A DNA stretch of 15,661 nucleotides from Chromera velia. Lineage: Eukaryota > Sar > Chromeraceae. Location of the stretch: NCBI GenBank assembly GCA_018398765.1, contig JAHBMJ010001114.1, positions 20,001 to 35,661 of the forward strand, read 5' to 3'. Numbering within the stretch: position 1 is the stretch's first letter; every line of letters begins with the position of its first letter. The notes beneath the pieces were generated by a model. It made no database searches. It had not been told where the DNA came from and saw only the letters and a program-made list of their open reading frames with translations. The position numbers and the translations under genes are program-made. Positions 9,007-15,661 of this stretch are shown one piece after another.

Positions 9007-9034
9007 TGCTCAGAGATGCTCAGAATTGCTCAGA
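9007..9034. repeat. Three TGCTCAGA copies at exact 10-bp spacing
   Basis: TGCTCAGA occurs at 9007, 9017 and 9027, separated by variable dinucleotides. This phasing puts each copy on the same face of the helix. It lies ~170-200 bp upstream of the TATA box of gene 3. Confidence 0.85.
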
Positions 9035-9050
9035 GGAGACGCGGCATGGA

Positions 9051-9133
9051 GACGGCAGATCTGGACGGCATGACACCGGGGCATCACCGGGGCATGTAGA
9101 CGGCAATTTGCAAATGCGCATGCATGCATGCAT
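9051..9133 (+). promoter_or_regulatory. GACGGCA/CACCGGGGCAT/GCATGCAT element cluster
   Basis: GACGGCA occurs at 9051, 9064 and 9099. CACCGGGGCAT is repeated head-to-tail at 9074-9084 and 9085-9095. A (GCAT)4 run follows at 9118-9133, containing TGCATGC, a word bound by ApiAP2 factors in apicomplexans. The density and position just upstream of a TATA box suggest an upstream control region for gene 3; this is inferred. Confidence 0.5.
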
Positions 9134-9195
9134 TGAGCTCGGCGCATGGCTCATCATGGCTCGCATGAGTGTTGCTGCACTGTTGCAGATGTGCA

Positions 9196-9210
9196 TGCCG
9201 TCTATATATA
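9196..9210 (+). promoter_or_regulatory. TATA box of gene 3, fused to an inverted GACGGCA element
   Basis: TATATATA (9203-9210) overlaps TGCCGTCTA (9196-9204), which is the exact reverse complement of TAGACGGCA at 9097-9105. Transcription would start around 9235-9240, about 200 nt before the ATG at 9441. Confidence 0.55.
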
Positions 9211-9440
9211 CAGTTCTGTAACGACGAAGTACGATCCTTCCTTCTCCTCTCCCCTTTCCTGTTCTGACCACGAGAAACAGAGAGGGCTCCAACAGAGAAT
9301 ACGTTTGAGACAAAAACGAGCGAAATCGGTGGTAAATTGAGAAAATTGGAGGGAGTGGCTGTTTTGCCTTACCTTCACAGCCGAGTATACCCCCGGATTC
9401 TAAGTCCACAACCCGTCTATTCACTAAGCCCCTCGTAGAG

Positions 9441-11114
9441 ATGCCAGGAGAACGTAGATACGGGCGGGTTTGGATGAGTGCAGAGCCAGGAGAGGAAGGG
9501 TCTCGCCCCGAAGACACACAGGGGACCCGCCCTGGGAGTCACAGAGTAGTGAGGATGAGAGGCGACGGAGGAACCAAGCCTGAAAGTCATGACCCCTCCA
9601 TGTCACCGTCGGGCCGAGTCAGGCTACGCCCTAGAGTAGTGTTGACTCCGAGAAGGAGGGACCGAGACATCGAGGCAGAGGGAGGAGAGTCTCCTTCCAG
9701 AATGGGAGATCCTGTGCAGGATGACAGCCGATCGAACAGGTTGGATACAAGTCAGACTGGGGGCGGGGAGGATAATGACGTTGGTCGAGTAGCTCACTAT
9801 TCCCTCCCAGACCCCAATCCGGAGAGTAAAAGCCCTCCAAACCCCTCCACAGCAGAGGTCTTTCCAGACGATTGCTCCGTGGAGATCATAGGTGAGGCCA
9901 TGGCTCCACGCAGACCCTTCCCGTTCCCGCAGATCCTCGGCCCCGCAGGATTTCGGAACAGACAGCATGAGAGGTGTTTGGGTCGCGCCTCCACGGCACT
10001 ACAAAGTAGGAGAAGGAGGACAGCAGAAACAACGGATGGAGTAGGCCCAATCCCCCCGCGGGTGGGCAATGATAAGAGCAAGAGAAGGGTGTCTAGCAGG
10101 ATGGAGTTACACCCTCGACCTGCTCCTGCCCACACCCCCGTAAGCACAGGACCTGGCACTAGACCCGACCATTCCCCAGTGGCAAGGCTAGCGTCCATGC
10201 TGTCAGCGCTCCGTGTGAAGTGGGCCAGAATGGATCCAAGGGGACCGTGGGGTGATTTCCAGATGGATAAAGAGGTATTGAGAGCAGGTCTTCTGGCAGC
10301 ATTGGTTGAGAATCGCTCTGAGTCCCCCCGAGAGTCGAGTGACAAGAAGATATTCGTTTTCAGCACGAGGCTACCCACTGAGGCAGGGGAGACTGCAGAG
10401 GGGGTACCCCAGTTGCAATGGGGGAGCGACCACCCAGGTACCTTGTCAGCGGCGCTGGGGGGCCCGTTGAGTGTACTGGGGGGGATGGCGCTGGAGGCAG
10501 GGTTCTGGTTCATCCCAGTGCATGATTATGAAACACGGTACTGGTACGGCGTAATGATAAGGAATGGGGGGGAAGGCGCTGATATAGGGAGCAGAGTCAT
10601 GATGGTGAGCTTGGACTCACTTAGTCGCACGACCACCGCCCCTAGCCTCCTGAAGGAGGGGAAAAGGAGAGTGTTCAGAAGAGTTACTCTAATCGCAATG
10701 AAGCTATACAGGGCGGTGAGAGGATACGTTCCTCAGAATTGGGTAGACTTCCCGTGTGAACAGCCAAGCATGGAAATAGTCGAGCTGTCTGTCCCCCAGC
10801 AGGCGGATTTCAATGAGTGGCCACTATTCCGATGTGACGACTATGTTCTAGCCTGCCTGGTTGCCGTCCTCAAGTATGACCCGGGAGAGTGGGAAAGCAT
10901 GTTCCACCAGACTGATGACCAGCCGCATGTGATCCTAGCCGGGAGGGGATGGATGGCAATCCGACTCAGGGGGCAGCTGGCGACAGTTATGTCCGAGGTA
11001 GCAGGAACGTGGGGAGGTGAACCTCCAGAGGGGGGATATGAAGTGACACGGTCGGGGGCGAGGAAGATCGCCAGGAGGTGGATGTGCGGGCCTGGATTGG
11101 GGAGAGATAGATAG
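9441..11114 (+). CDS. Gene 3 / exon A: degenerate ULP1 (C48)-like cysteine protease protein
   Basis: The frame is open for 557 residues from an ATG with a purine at -3 (GAGATGC). Residues 1-235 are Arg/Pro/Ser-rich and probably disordered. Residues ~340-500 show the ULP1/SENP order of motifs. These are FWFIPV...RYWYGVMI (355-373), VSLDSL (D392), a helical stretch to W at ~436, VPQQ (Q453/Q454, oxyanion-hole position), and RCDDYVLACL with C465 at the nucleophile position. C48 enzymes cleave SUMO-like conjugates using His-Asp-Cys. Here the HW pair reads Y367-W368 and DCG reads RCD, so the His and part of the Cys motif appear lost; a nearby H361 is unlikely to substitute. The domain may be an inactive binding module. 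ULP1 domains are often carried by DNA transposons, but no transposase is visible. The TAG at 11112 is followed in frame by 15 codons and a donor-like CAG|GTCTGT (11160), so this may be the first coding exon of a longer gene. Confidence 0.6.
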   Translation: MPGERRYGRVWMSAEPGEEGSRPEDTQGTRPGSHRVVRMRGDGGTKPESHDPSMSPSGRVRLRPRVVLTPRRRDRDIEAEGGESPSRMGDPVQDDSRSNRLDTSQTGGGEDNDVGRVAHYSLPDPNPESKSPPNPSTAEVFPDDCSVEIIGEAMAPRRPFPFPQILGPAGFRNRQHERCLGRASTALQSRRRRTAETTDGVGPIPPRVGNDKSKRRVSSRMELHPRPAPAHTPVSTGPGTRPDHSPVARLASMLSALRVKWARMDPRGPWGDFQMDKEVLRAGLLAALVENRSESPRESSDKKIFVFSTRLPTEAGETAEGVPQLQWGSDHPGTLSAALGGPLSVLGGMALEAGFWFIPVHDYETRYWYGVMIRNGGEGADIGSRVMMVSLDSLSRTTTAPSLLKEGKRRVFRRVTLIAMKLYRAVRGYVPQNWVDFPCEQPSMEIVELSVPQQADFNEWPLFRCDDYVLACLVAVLKYDPGEWESMFHQTDDQPHVILAGRGWMAIRLRGQLATVMSEVAGTWGGEPPEGGYEVTRSGARKIARRWMCGPGLGRDR

Positions 11115-11159
11115 CGTGGCCGAAGGGATACTAACCAGAGGCAACACGCTAGGTCACAG

Positions 11160-11561
11160 GTCTGTGAGGGGTGGTGACACTGGGGTATTGTTAGGTGTTG
11201 TGTTGGGGGTGGACTCCCCCCTGATAGGAAAAGGGCTGTACAGGGCTGTAGCAGCAGGGCGTGCATAGAGTAGTTACTCACGGTTGCGTACTTGCGTGTG
11301 CCTGAGAGAACAGCGTCCTAGAGTTGGGCAGCTCTCGACTCATGAGCCTTGAGAGTGAAATGCCCTAGAGCTGGGCTACTCTTGGTATCCATATGAAAGC
11401 TTGCATGGGTGTGTGTGTGCTCTAGAGCGGGGCTGCCACCAGCTTGCCACCCCTTGAGTGTGCATCGCCTTAGAGCTAGGCCGCCCTCGCTTCCTTTTAC
11501 ACGTTTGGATAGTGTTGCCTTGAGAACCCACTGAGTCGTGGTGATGGATTCATTTTTGCAG
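11160..11561 (+). other. Candidate intron 1 of the gene 3 unit (402 bp)
   Basis: The proposed donor is TCACAG|GTCTGTGAGGG, resembling the donors GTATGTGGGAGGG and GTATGTTGAGGG of the next two introns. The acceptor ends TTCATTTTTGCAG|GAGG. Before the acceptor the sequence ACCCACTG...GTGGTGATGGATT is shared with the next intron. Four copies of the GCCCTAGAGCTGGGC repeat lie inside. The donor is less certain than the acceptor because of the TAG at 11112. Confidence 0.5.
11315..11481 (+). repeat. GCCCTAGAGCTGGGC repeats, four copies
   Basis: The 15-nt cores are at 11315 (GTCCTAGAGTTGGGC), 11362 (GCCCTAGAGCTGGGC), 11419 (GCTCTAGAGCGGGGC) and 11467 (GCCTTAGAGCTAGGC), about 50 bp apart. The outer four bases at each end can pair in all four copies, counting G-U. 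Confidence 0.9.
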
Positions 11562-11735
11562 GAGGGAGGACGTTCTGATGCAGGGGTGGCGTCGCAGGAC
11601 AGCACAGAGGAGTTCGTAGAAGGGGGGGCCGCTGAGCTGGAGACCCAGCGGGAGGAAGTGGTTGCCGCTGTGGCAGCAGGAGAGTCGGCGGCGAGTGGTC
11701 GCGCACCAACTGGGGCTGGGGGGCAGAATAGACAG
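11562..11735 (+). CDS. Exon B: short phase-0 coding exon (58 codons)
   Basis: It is bounded by TTTTTGCAG|GAGGGAGG and AATAGACAG|GTATGTG, strong splice signals. In the frame that is phase 0 at both ends it encodes an Ala/Gly/Glu-rich segment with no stop. The segment GESAASGRAPTGAG aligns with GESAGGRARAPVEGSG in exon C, so the two exons are probably duplicates. If splicing starts at 11160 it continues the frame of the ULP1-like ORF. No domain is recognised. An ATG 18 nt upstream of the exon start (11544) is also in frame and could start a separate product if the intron is not removed. Confidence 0.6.
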
Positions 11736-12128
11736 GTATGTGGGAGGGACGGTAACAAACTGGTTGCTTCAGTACGGGGCATACAGTTGCCTTGCTTCTG
11801 AACGTGTAGGGTGCAGTGCCCTAGAGCTGGGCTGCCCCGGGTTCCTAAACTGAGTGTGCGTCGCCTTAGAGCTGGGCCGCCCTTGTTTTCCCCCACCTAC
11901 CTGGTTGAGTGTCGCCCTAGAACTGGGCCGCTCGCACCCTCTCGTGATTATGTTGACTACATAACCCCTTGAACTGGGCTGTGGTCACTCTCTCTGCTGC
12001 TATATTGTTCGAGTGCTTGGGCTGACAGTCAGCGAACATAATATCGTGTGAGTTAGCGAAGCTGTGTCTGTCAGGGTTTATGGTTTGGGGACCCACTGTC
12101 TGCGTGGTGATGGATTTGTTTGTCGCAG
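11736..12128 (+). other. Intron 2 of the gene 3 unit (393 bp, phase 0)
   Basis: GTATGTGGG begins it and TTTGTCGCAG ends it. It shares the same ordered blocks with the next intron: GTAGGGTGC before the first core, three or four GCCCTAGAGCTGGGC-type repeats, GACTACATAACCCC, and GGCTGACAGTCAG. The two introns therefore descend from one copy. Confidence 0.75.
11818..11979 (+). repeat. GCCCTAGAGCTGGGC repeats, four copies in intron 2
   Basis: Cores lie at 11818 (GCCCTAGAGCTGGGC), 11863 (GCCTTAGAGCTGGGC, one G-U pair), 11914 (GCCCTAGAACTGGGC) and 11965 (CCCCTTGAACTGGGC, weakest). Spacing is 45, 51 and 51 bp. Confidence 0.9.
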
Positions 12129-12296
12129 GGGCAGAGACTCTCTGGTGGTGGGCTGACACCGCGGAATGGCCACGGAAGGGCAGTAAAGAGAGAAACAGTG
12201 CGGAGACGACGGGAGGGAGAAAGTGCTGGTGGGAGGGCCAGAGCACCGGTCGAGGGAAGTGGAACATGGCCTGGGACGGAGGACCGGAGTGAGCAG
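12129..12296 (+). CDS. Exon C: short phase-0 coding exon (56 codons), paralogue of exon B
   Basis: It is bounded by TTTGTCGCAG|GGGCAGAG and AGTGAGCAG|GTATGTT. The phase-0 frame has no stop and encodes a Gly/Arg-rich basic segment ending in DRSEQ. Its length (168 bp against 174 bp), phase, Gly-Glu-Ser-Ala motif and homologous flanking introns match exon B, although most residues have diverged and the charge has changed from acidic to basic. No known domain is recognised. Confidence 0.58.
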
Positions 12297-12680
12297 GTAT
12301 GTTGAGGGCAGTGGGGCGGGAAGTTCCTTGGATTCCGCATGTAGGGGTGCACTGCCCTAGAGCTGGGCTGCCCCCGGATTGCCGTCCTGAGAGTGCGTTG
12401 CCTTAGAGCTAGGCCGCCCTCGCTTCCTTGCTCTGTCTGTCTGAGTGCCGCCCTCGAATTGGGCCACTCCTACTCCCCTGTGACTCAGTTGTGAGGTGCT
12501 GGCTACATAACCCCGAGAGTGGGACTGCGGTTGCCTTCTTAAGTTTGCTGCGATAAGCATTAAATAGGTGCCTGTGGCTGGCAGTCAGGGGCACTTATGT
12601 GGCAGTGATGACACAGCTTGCCAGGGGATGGTTTTGGTGACCCTCTAATTGAGTGATCATTGGCATGATGTTTGTTGCAG
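12297..12680 (+). other. Intron 3 of the gene 3 unit (384 bp, phase 0)
   Basis: GTATGTTGAGGG begins it and ATGTTTGTTGCAG ends it. It is homologous to intron 2 block by block (see that entry). Its second repeat and flank (GCCTTAGAGCTAGGCCGCCC, then TCGCTTCCTT) instead match the last repeat of candidate intron 1, so the three introns are a mosaic of exchanges. Confidence 0.75.
12354..12525 (+). repeat. GCCCTAGAGCTGGGC repeats, four copies in intron 3
   Basis: Cores lie at 12354 (GCCCTAGAGCTGGGC), 12400 (GCCTTAGAGCTAGGC), 12450 (GCCCTCGAATTGGGC) and 12511 (CCCCGAGAGTGGGAC, degenerate). The third copy changes the loop but keeps both arms. Confidence 0.9.
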
Positions 12681-14642
12681 GACCACGGTTCCCCTGCTGG
12701 TGGCTCCACCCCCTACCGAGCTGCTACGCCCCGAGGTTTTGAGTGCTCCCGAGGGGACAGGGGGATGTCAGTCAAAGTGGAGGTGACCACTGTACCACAC
12801 CCATTCATACCAGAGGGATGGGGGCAACGTACCCGGTCGCCCAGACCCGTCCGCCTCCCGCAGTTTCTCGATCCCCCGGACGATATCCCTGACTGGGCAG
12901 ATCAAGATGACCCAGGCCTGATGACGGGATCTAGTGAAGCCATACTGAGGTCGTGCCAGAGGACAATGAGGTTGTATGAGGAGCTGTTTGCGCCGGGGGG
13001 AATCTTTGAGGGGCGGAGGAGGGATGACACTGTTAGGGCAGGGCCCAGTGGGGGGGGAGGACCCCTATCGACGGAGATCCCCTCGGTGAGCAGAGCTGCC
13101 CCCACCCCTACCGACCCTCCAAGTCGGGGGGTGGAGGAATTAGGCGGCAAAGTGTGGCGGGCACTCTGTGAGAGGGAACGCGTGAATGACACCCTCGGAG
13201 AATATGCGAGGGAACTTTTCCTTCGTTACCTAGGACAGGGTGATCAGCGAGAACATGGGCAGACCCGGCCACATCAGTTGGGAGGAGCTGCCGCCTCAGT
13301 CCCACAGACACCGCAAAGCCAGATGCCACTGAAGGGGGGACGACAGTCGCATGGGCAGTCCTTTAGTTCCGTTGCAGCGAGACCGACAACGCCCCCCCCT
13401 AATGTGCAACCCCCGCTAGGAAGTGAGACTGCCCAGCCTGGGGACCCGGGGCTGCAGGTGATGATGGCAGGCGGGTGCCACCCGGCTCACAGTGGGCAGG
13501 CGACCCCCCCGCAGTACACTAATGGGAACCCACCTCAGTCGCACCGGGGTGCTCAACCTGATGCAAACATCATCCCCCGACTCCTGATCTCCCCACCCTC
13601 GCAGAGTTCTTGGCAGGTGACGTTGCCACAGGAAATGGTAGCAGGACAGGGTGCCACACAGCAAAACACTACTCAGCTGGGAGAGAGGAGGAGGGCCCCT
13701 AGTTCAAGCACAGGCAGGAATGGGAAAGGAGGGACCCACGCGGCCGCGGTGGCTGCTCTCCCCTTAGCGCAGGGACTCTCCTCCTCTCCAGCAGCAGCAG
13801 CCGGAGGATCCCAGGCTGTAGCATCACGGAGGTCAGGCGGGGGGGGTAAAGCGAAGCCTGGAGCCGCACTTCCGCAGGCCATCGGAGGTAAACGAGATCG
13901 TGGACACCTGACGCCCCCTGATGATATCCAGACTGACGGTCTGACAAATCCCCCCTCGCCCTCAGCACAGAAAGACTCCCCTAAGCGCCCGAAGTCCGCT
14001 GTATTGCCCCCTCCCCCACCCCCCTCTCTGCCTAGTTACTCAAAATCGCTCTCACAGACCCTGACCAACAGTCTCAGAACCTCTCTTCCCGACCGCCGCG
14101 TCGCTGCTTCCGCTGTGGCGATGGTCCCGCCCCCCTTGATCCCAATAGTCGAAAAAGCCCCCGGTCAGCCTCCTGCTGGGTCCAGAGAGACGGCTGCAGT
14201 GGGCTGTGGTAGTCCCTCCACACTTGGTAAACGGAATTGGGAGAGTGCTACAGTGGCAGCACCGTCTGCTTCAGCAGGAGGGAGGCCCTACCTGACTTTT
14301 CCGCATTTGACCGCTTCGAGGCAGGGTGAATCGGTCTTTTCGACGCCCCCTCGCAGACAGTCCCCAGGACAGACCCTCCCTGAGTTCGGTCACGACACGC
14401 AGCCCCGCCTAGGGCCCGACACTAACGATGGTACGGAACCTACAGCCCTCTCTCTGGCAGGGCTGCCCCCACTAGGGGCCCGCACCGAGGCCCCCACAAA
14501 GCAGCAGACGCGTGAAAGCCCTCCCGAAGGCATGCTAATGGATGCGTTTGTAGGGGACCGGGGTTTCTTCACAGGCTCAGCTGTCCCCCAGACAGCGGAG
14601 CCCTCCGTCTCCCTGTCTCCACCCCTCCACCAGCCCCCCTAA
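12681..14642 (+). CDS. Exon D: long Pro/Ser/Gln-rich disordered coding exon
   Basis: It follows TTTGTTGCAG|GACCACGG and is open for 653 codons in the frame that is phase 0 to exons B and C. An internal ATG at 12765 (GGGGGATGTC) could start a separate protein. Two segments look folded: one rich in acidic and aromatic residues (PQFLDPPDDIPDWADQDDPG, then a helix with CQRTMRLYEELFAPGG), and a second helix-rich part with KVWRALCERERVNDTLG. The remaining ~480 residues are low-complexity, with a proline run (LPPPPPPSLP). No family is recognised. The in-frame TAA at 14640 is followed by 57 more open codons in the same frame up to a TAG at 14814. Two phase-1 donor-like sites (GTAAAC at 13888 and 14227) could instead splice to the exon at 14733. 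Confidence 0.6.
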   Translation, partial: DHGSPAGGSTPYRAATPRGFECSRGDRGMSVKVEVTTVPHPFIPEGWGQRTRSPRPVRLPQFLDPPDDIPDWADQDDPGLMTGSSEAILRSCQRTMRLYEELFAPGGIFEGRRRDDTVRAGPSGGGGPLSTEIPSVSRAAPTPTDPPSRGVEELGGKVWRALCERERVNDTLGEYARELFLRYLGQGDQREHGQTRPHQLGGAAASVPQTPQSQMPLKGGRQSHGQSFSSVAARPTTPPPNVQPPLGSETAQPGDPGLQVMMAGGCHPAHSGQATPPQYTNGNPPQSHRGAQPDANIIPRLLISPPSQSSWQVTLPQEMVAGQGATQQNTTQLGERRRAPSSSTGRNGKGGTHAAAVAALPLAQGLSSSPAAAAGGSQAVASRRSGGGGKAKPGAALPQAIGGKRDRGHLTPPDDIQTDGLTNPPSPSAQKDSPKRPKSAVLPPPPPPSLPSYSKSLSQTLTNSLRTSLPDRRVAASAVAMVPPPLIPIVEKAPGQPPAGSRETAAVGCGSPSTLGKRNWESATVAAPSASAGGRPYLTFPHLTASRQGESVFSTPPRRQSPGQTLPEFGHDTQPRLGPDTNDGTEPTALSLAGLPPLGARTEAPTKQQTRESPPEGMLMDAFVGDRGFFTGSAVPQTAEPSVSLSPPLHQPP

Positions 14643-14732
14643 CCGTCTAAGGTGACAGCTACCCCGGACCCGTTGCCCCCTCCAGGGTCTAGTCTGCTTT
14701 TTCCGCCCCCCGTTTCCTCACGCCCCCCACAG

Positions 14733-15220
14733 GACTCGGGTGGGGAGGACTCGGGGGCGATGTTGAGTCTCGGCAGGCAAGCGGCTGCCCCGGAGGGAAA
14801 CGGGGGCGCTCTGTAGTATCGGGACCGAGCACTGGGAGGGAACAGAGGTGTAGTGTGGGGGAGGGTGATGAATGTTGGCTGAGAGAAAACGATCATTATC
14901 TCGCTGGGGGGGTACGAGAGGTAGGCACAACTGTGAGTTCCCCCCCTGTGACTTATTTTTCGGATGCTCCCAGACACCCTAGTCGAAGCAGGAGTCTGAC
15001 CCCCCGACTGTCCACATGGTTGCCTGCTGAAGCCTTAACTGGGCCCCAGTCTGGTGGCACTGCACAGGTTTGCCCAGAGGGGACTGCTTTGAGTGGTCAG
15101 ACTCCTGATGCCTTTAGGGGGGAATGTAATAGTGAACTGACCGCTGGTGGTAGTGGGTGCCCCATGAACACGAAGCGAACGCAGAGAAAATACAAGTCAA
15201 ATGATGTTGATTTGCAATGA
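14733..15220 (+). CDS. Possible alternative last exon of the gene 3 unit
   Basis: A long pyrimidine tract (CTGCTTTTTCCGCCCCCC, then TTTCCTCACGCCCCCC) ends in ACAG|GACTCGGG, a strong acceptor. In phase 1 the sequence is open for about 162 codons, ending at a TGA or TAA at 15218-15220, and encodes a Gly/Ser/Arg-rich tail ending in KSNDVDLQ. Donors GAG|GTAAAC (13888) and TTG|GTAAAC (14227) in exon D are phase 1 and would fit, each removing coding-like sequence. In phase 0 the same acceptor gives only 27 codons. It could equally be a decayed 3' extension. Transcript data are needed to choose. Confidence 0.35.
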
Positions 15221-15319
15221 AATGATTGAAGAAAAGAAACATGAAGGAAACAAAAAGGTGTTAAAATCACACAAATCGATGCAATCTATGCAGACCCAAA
15301 TGAACACGAAGCGAACGCA
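15164..15319 (+). repeat. 20-bp exact direct repeat, 136 bp apart
   Basis: ATGAACACGAAGCGAACGCA occurs at 15164-15183 (inside the last part of the terminal ORF) and at 15300-15319. The flanks and the 116 bp between them differ and are A-rich. Confidence 0.9.
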
Positions 15320-15661
15320 TCAAGCCTAATGCACCGAAGAGAAACATCAATCAATGTAAACAATGATAAAACGGTGAATTCAAAGCGTTCTGCGCTTTAC
15401 TTTATCTTCATTCTTTTTTCCTTTCTTGCACTGTCAGATAAACAAAGACGCACTGCGATATTCACCACTTGTCAATGAGGGCTTGGCGCCTAAATGGATG
15501 CATCGTGATTGGAAGAGAAGACGGTGACTGTCCCATGAAAAGAAGACGGTGACTGGAAGGGAAGACGGAAAGGAAGACGGTGATGATTAAGAAGGGGATA
15601 GATTGAAAAGAAAGCACTTTTCATTTTGTGAGGATCCACGCAGTTTCTTTGTCCTTGCTTC
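15221..15661. other. Right-end non-coding stretch with short repeats
   Basis: No gene is seen. The first part is A-rich with ATGAA/CAAAT words. A perfect hairpin AAAGCG-TTCTG-CGCTTT lies at 15382-15398. GAAGACGGTGACTG-type repeats fill 15517-15585 (copies at 15517, 15542, 15561 partial, 15573). Confidence 0.6.

Larger units (their letters stand above)
8572..9440. promoter_or_regulatory. Divergent intergenic region between genes 2 and 3
   Basis: No convincing gene lies here. A minus-strand frame (8816-8493) opens on TTG and overlaps gene 2 in another frame; I treat it as chance. The right half holds the phased and inverted repeats and the TATA box listed separately, which face gene 3. No equally clear promoter for gene 2 is visible. 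The 200+ nt leader of gene 3 after the TATA box is pyrimidine-rich at first, then purine-rich. Confidence 0.55.

Noticed and set aside
9797-10513. 238-codon minus-strand gene opposite gene 3
   Set aside because: It is antisense to the better-supported ORF, with low-complexity composition mirroring it and no domain.
15382-15398. Rho-independent-type terminator
   Set aside because: The hairpin is only 6 bp, lacks a following T run and the setting is eukaryotic.

Overview
The window looks like nuclear DNA from a protist with intron-rich, GC-moderate genes. Introns have GT..AG ends and pyrimidine-rich acceptors, one start codon sits in a Kozak-like context (GCCACCATG), and TATA boxes lie near TGCATGC words. 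TGCATGC is a known ApiAP2-type motif, and an algal-type 2OG-Fe(II) oxygenase gene is present. An apicomplexan-related (chromerid-like) alga is my best guess, but this is an inference. No bacterial, phage or organelle signature was seen.

Layout. Positions 1-1840 are a degenerate ~68-bp minisatellite that grades into a GTGA-rich tract. An AT-rich island follows (to ~2330), then a GC-richer presumptive promoter/5' region (2331-3142). Gene 1 (+, 3143-6784) is modelled with three exons and two phase-0 introns and encodes a ~916-residue, largely disordered coiled-coil protein. A second AT-rich island rich in GCTA/TAGC words (6785-7640) separates it from gene 2 (-, 8571-7690), a predicted secreted or membrane-anchored 2OG-Fe(II) oxygenase of the 2OG-FeII_Oxy_5 type. 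A divergent intergenic region (8572-9440) carries a dense set of short repeats ending in a TATA box. It leads into gene 3 (+, from 9441), a protein with a degenerate ULP1/C48-like cysteine-protease domain.

Downstream of gene 3 come two short exons and one long exon (11562-11735, 12129-12296, 12681-14642), all phase 0 and separated by introns of nearly equal length (402, 393, 384 bp). Introns 2 and 3 are clearly homologous, and the last four residue-blocks of the two short exons also match, so an exon-intron unit was duplicated in tandem. Gene 3 and these exons probably form one transcription unit. However, an in-frame TAG lies 45 bp before the donor that would join them, so readthrough, alternative splicing, pseudogenisation or two separate genes all remain open. 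A possible alternative last exon (14733-15220) and short repeats fill the right end.

The most unusual features are: a 62-bp tandem triplication across the intron-2 acceptor of gene 1, giving three identical 3' splice sites of which only the last keeps frame; the duplicated exon-intron modules; a ~50-bp intronic repeat whose short stem shows compensatory changes; and the ULP1-like domain that appears to lack its catalytic His. Nothing in the sequence shows that the genes act in one pathway.
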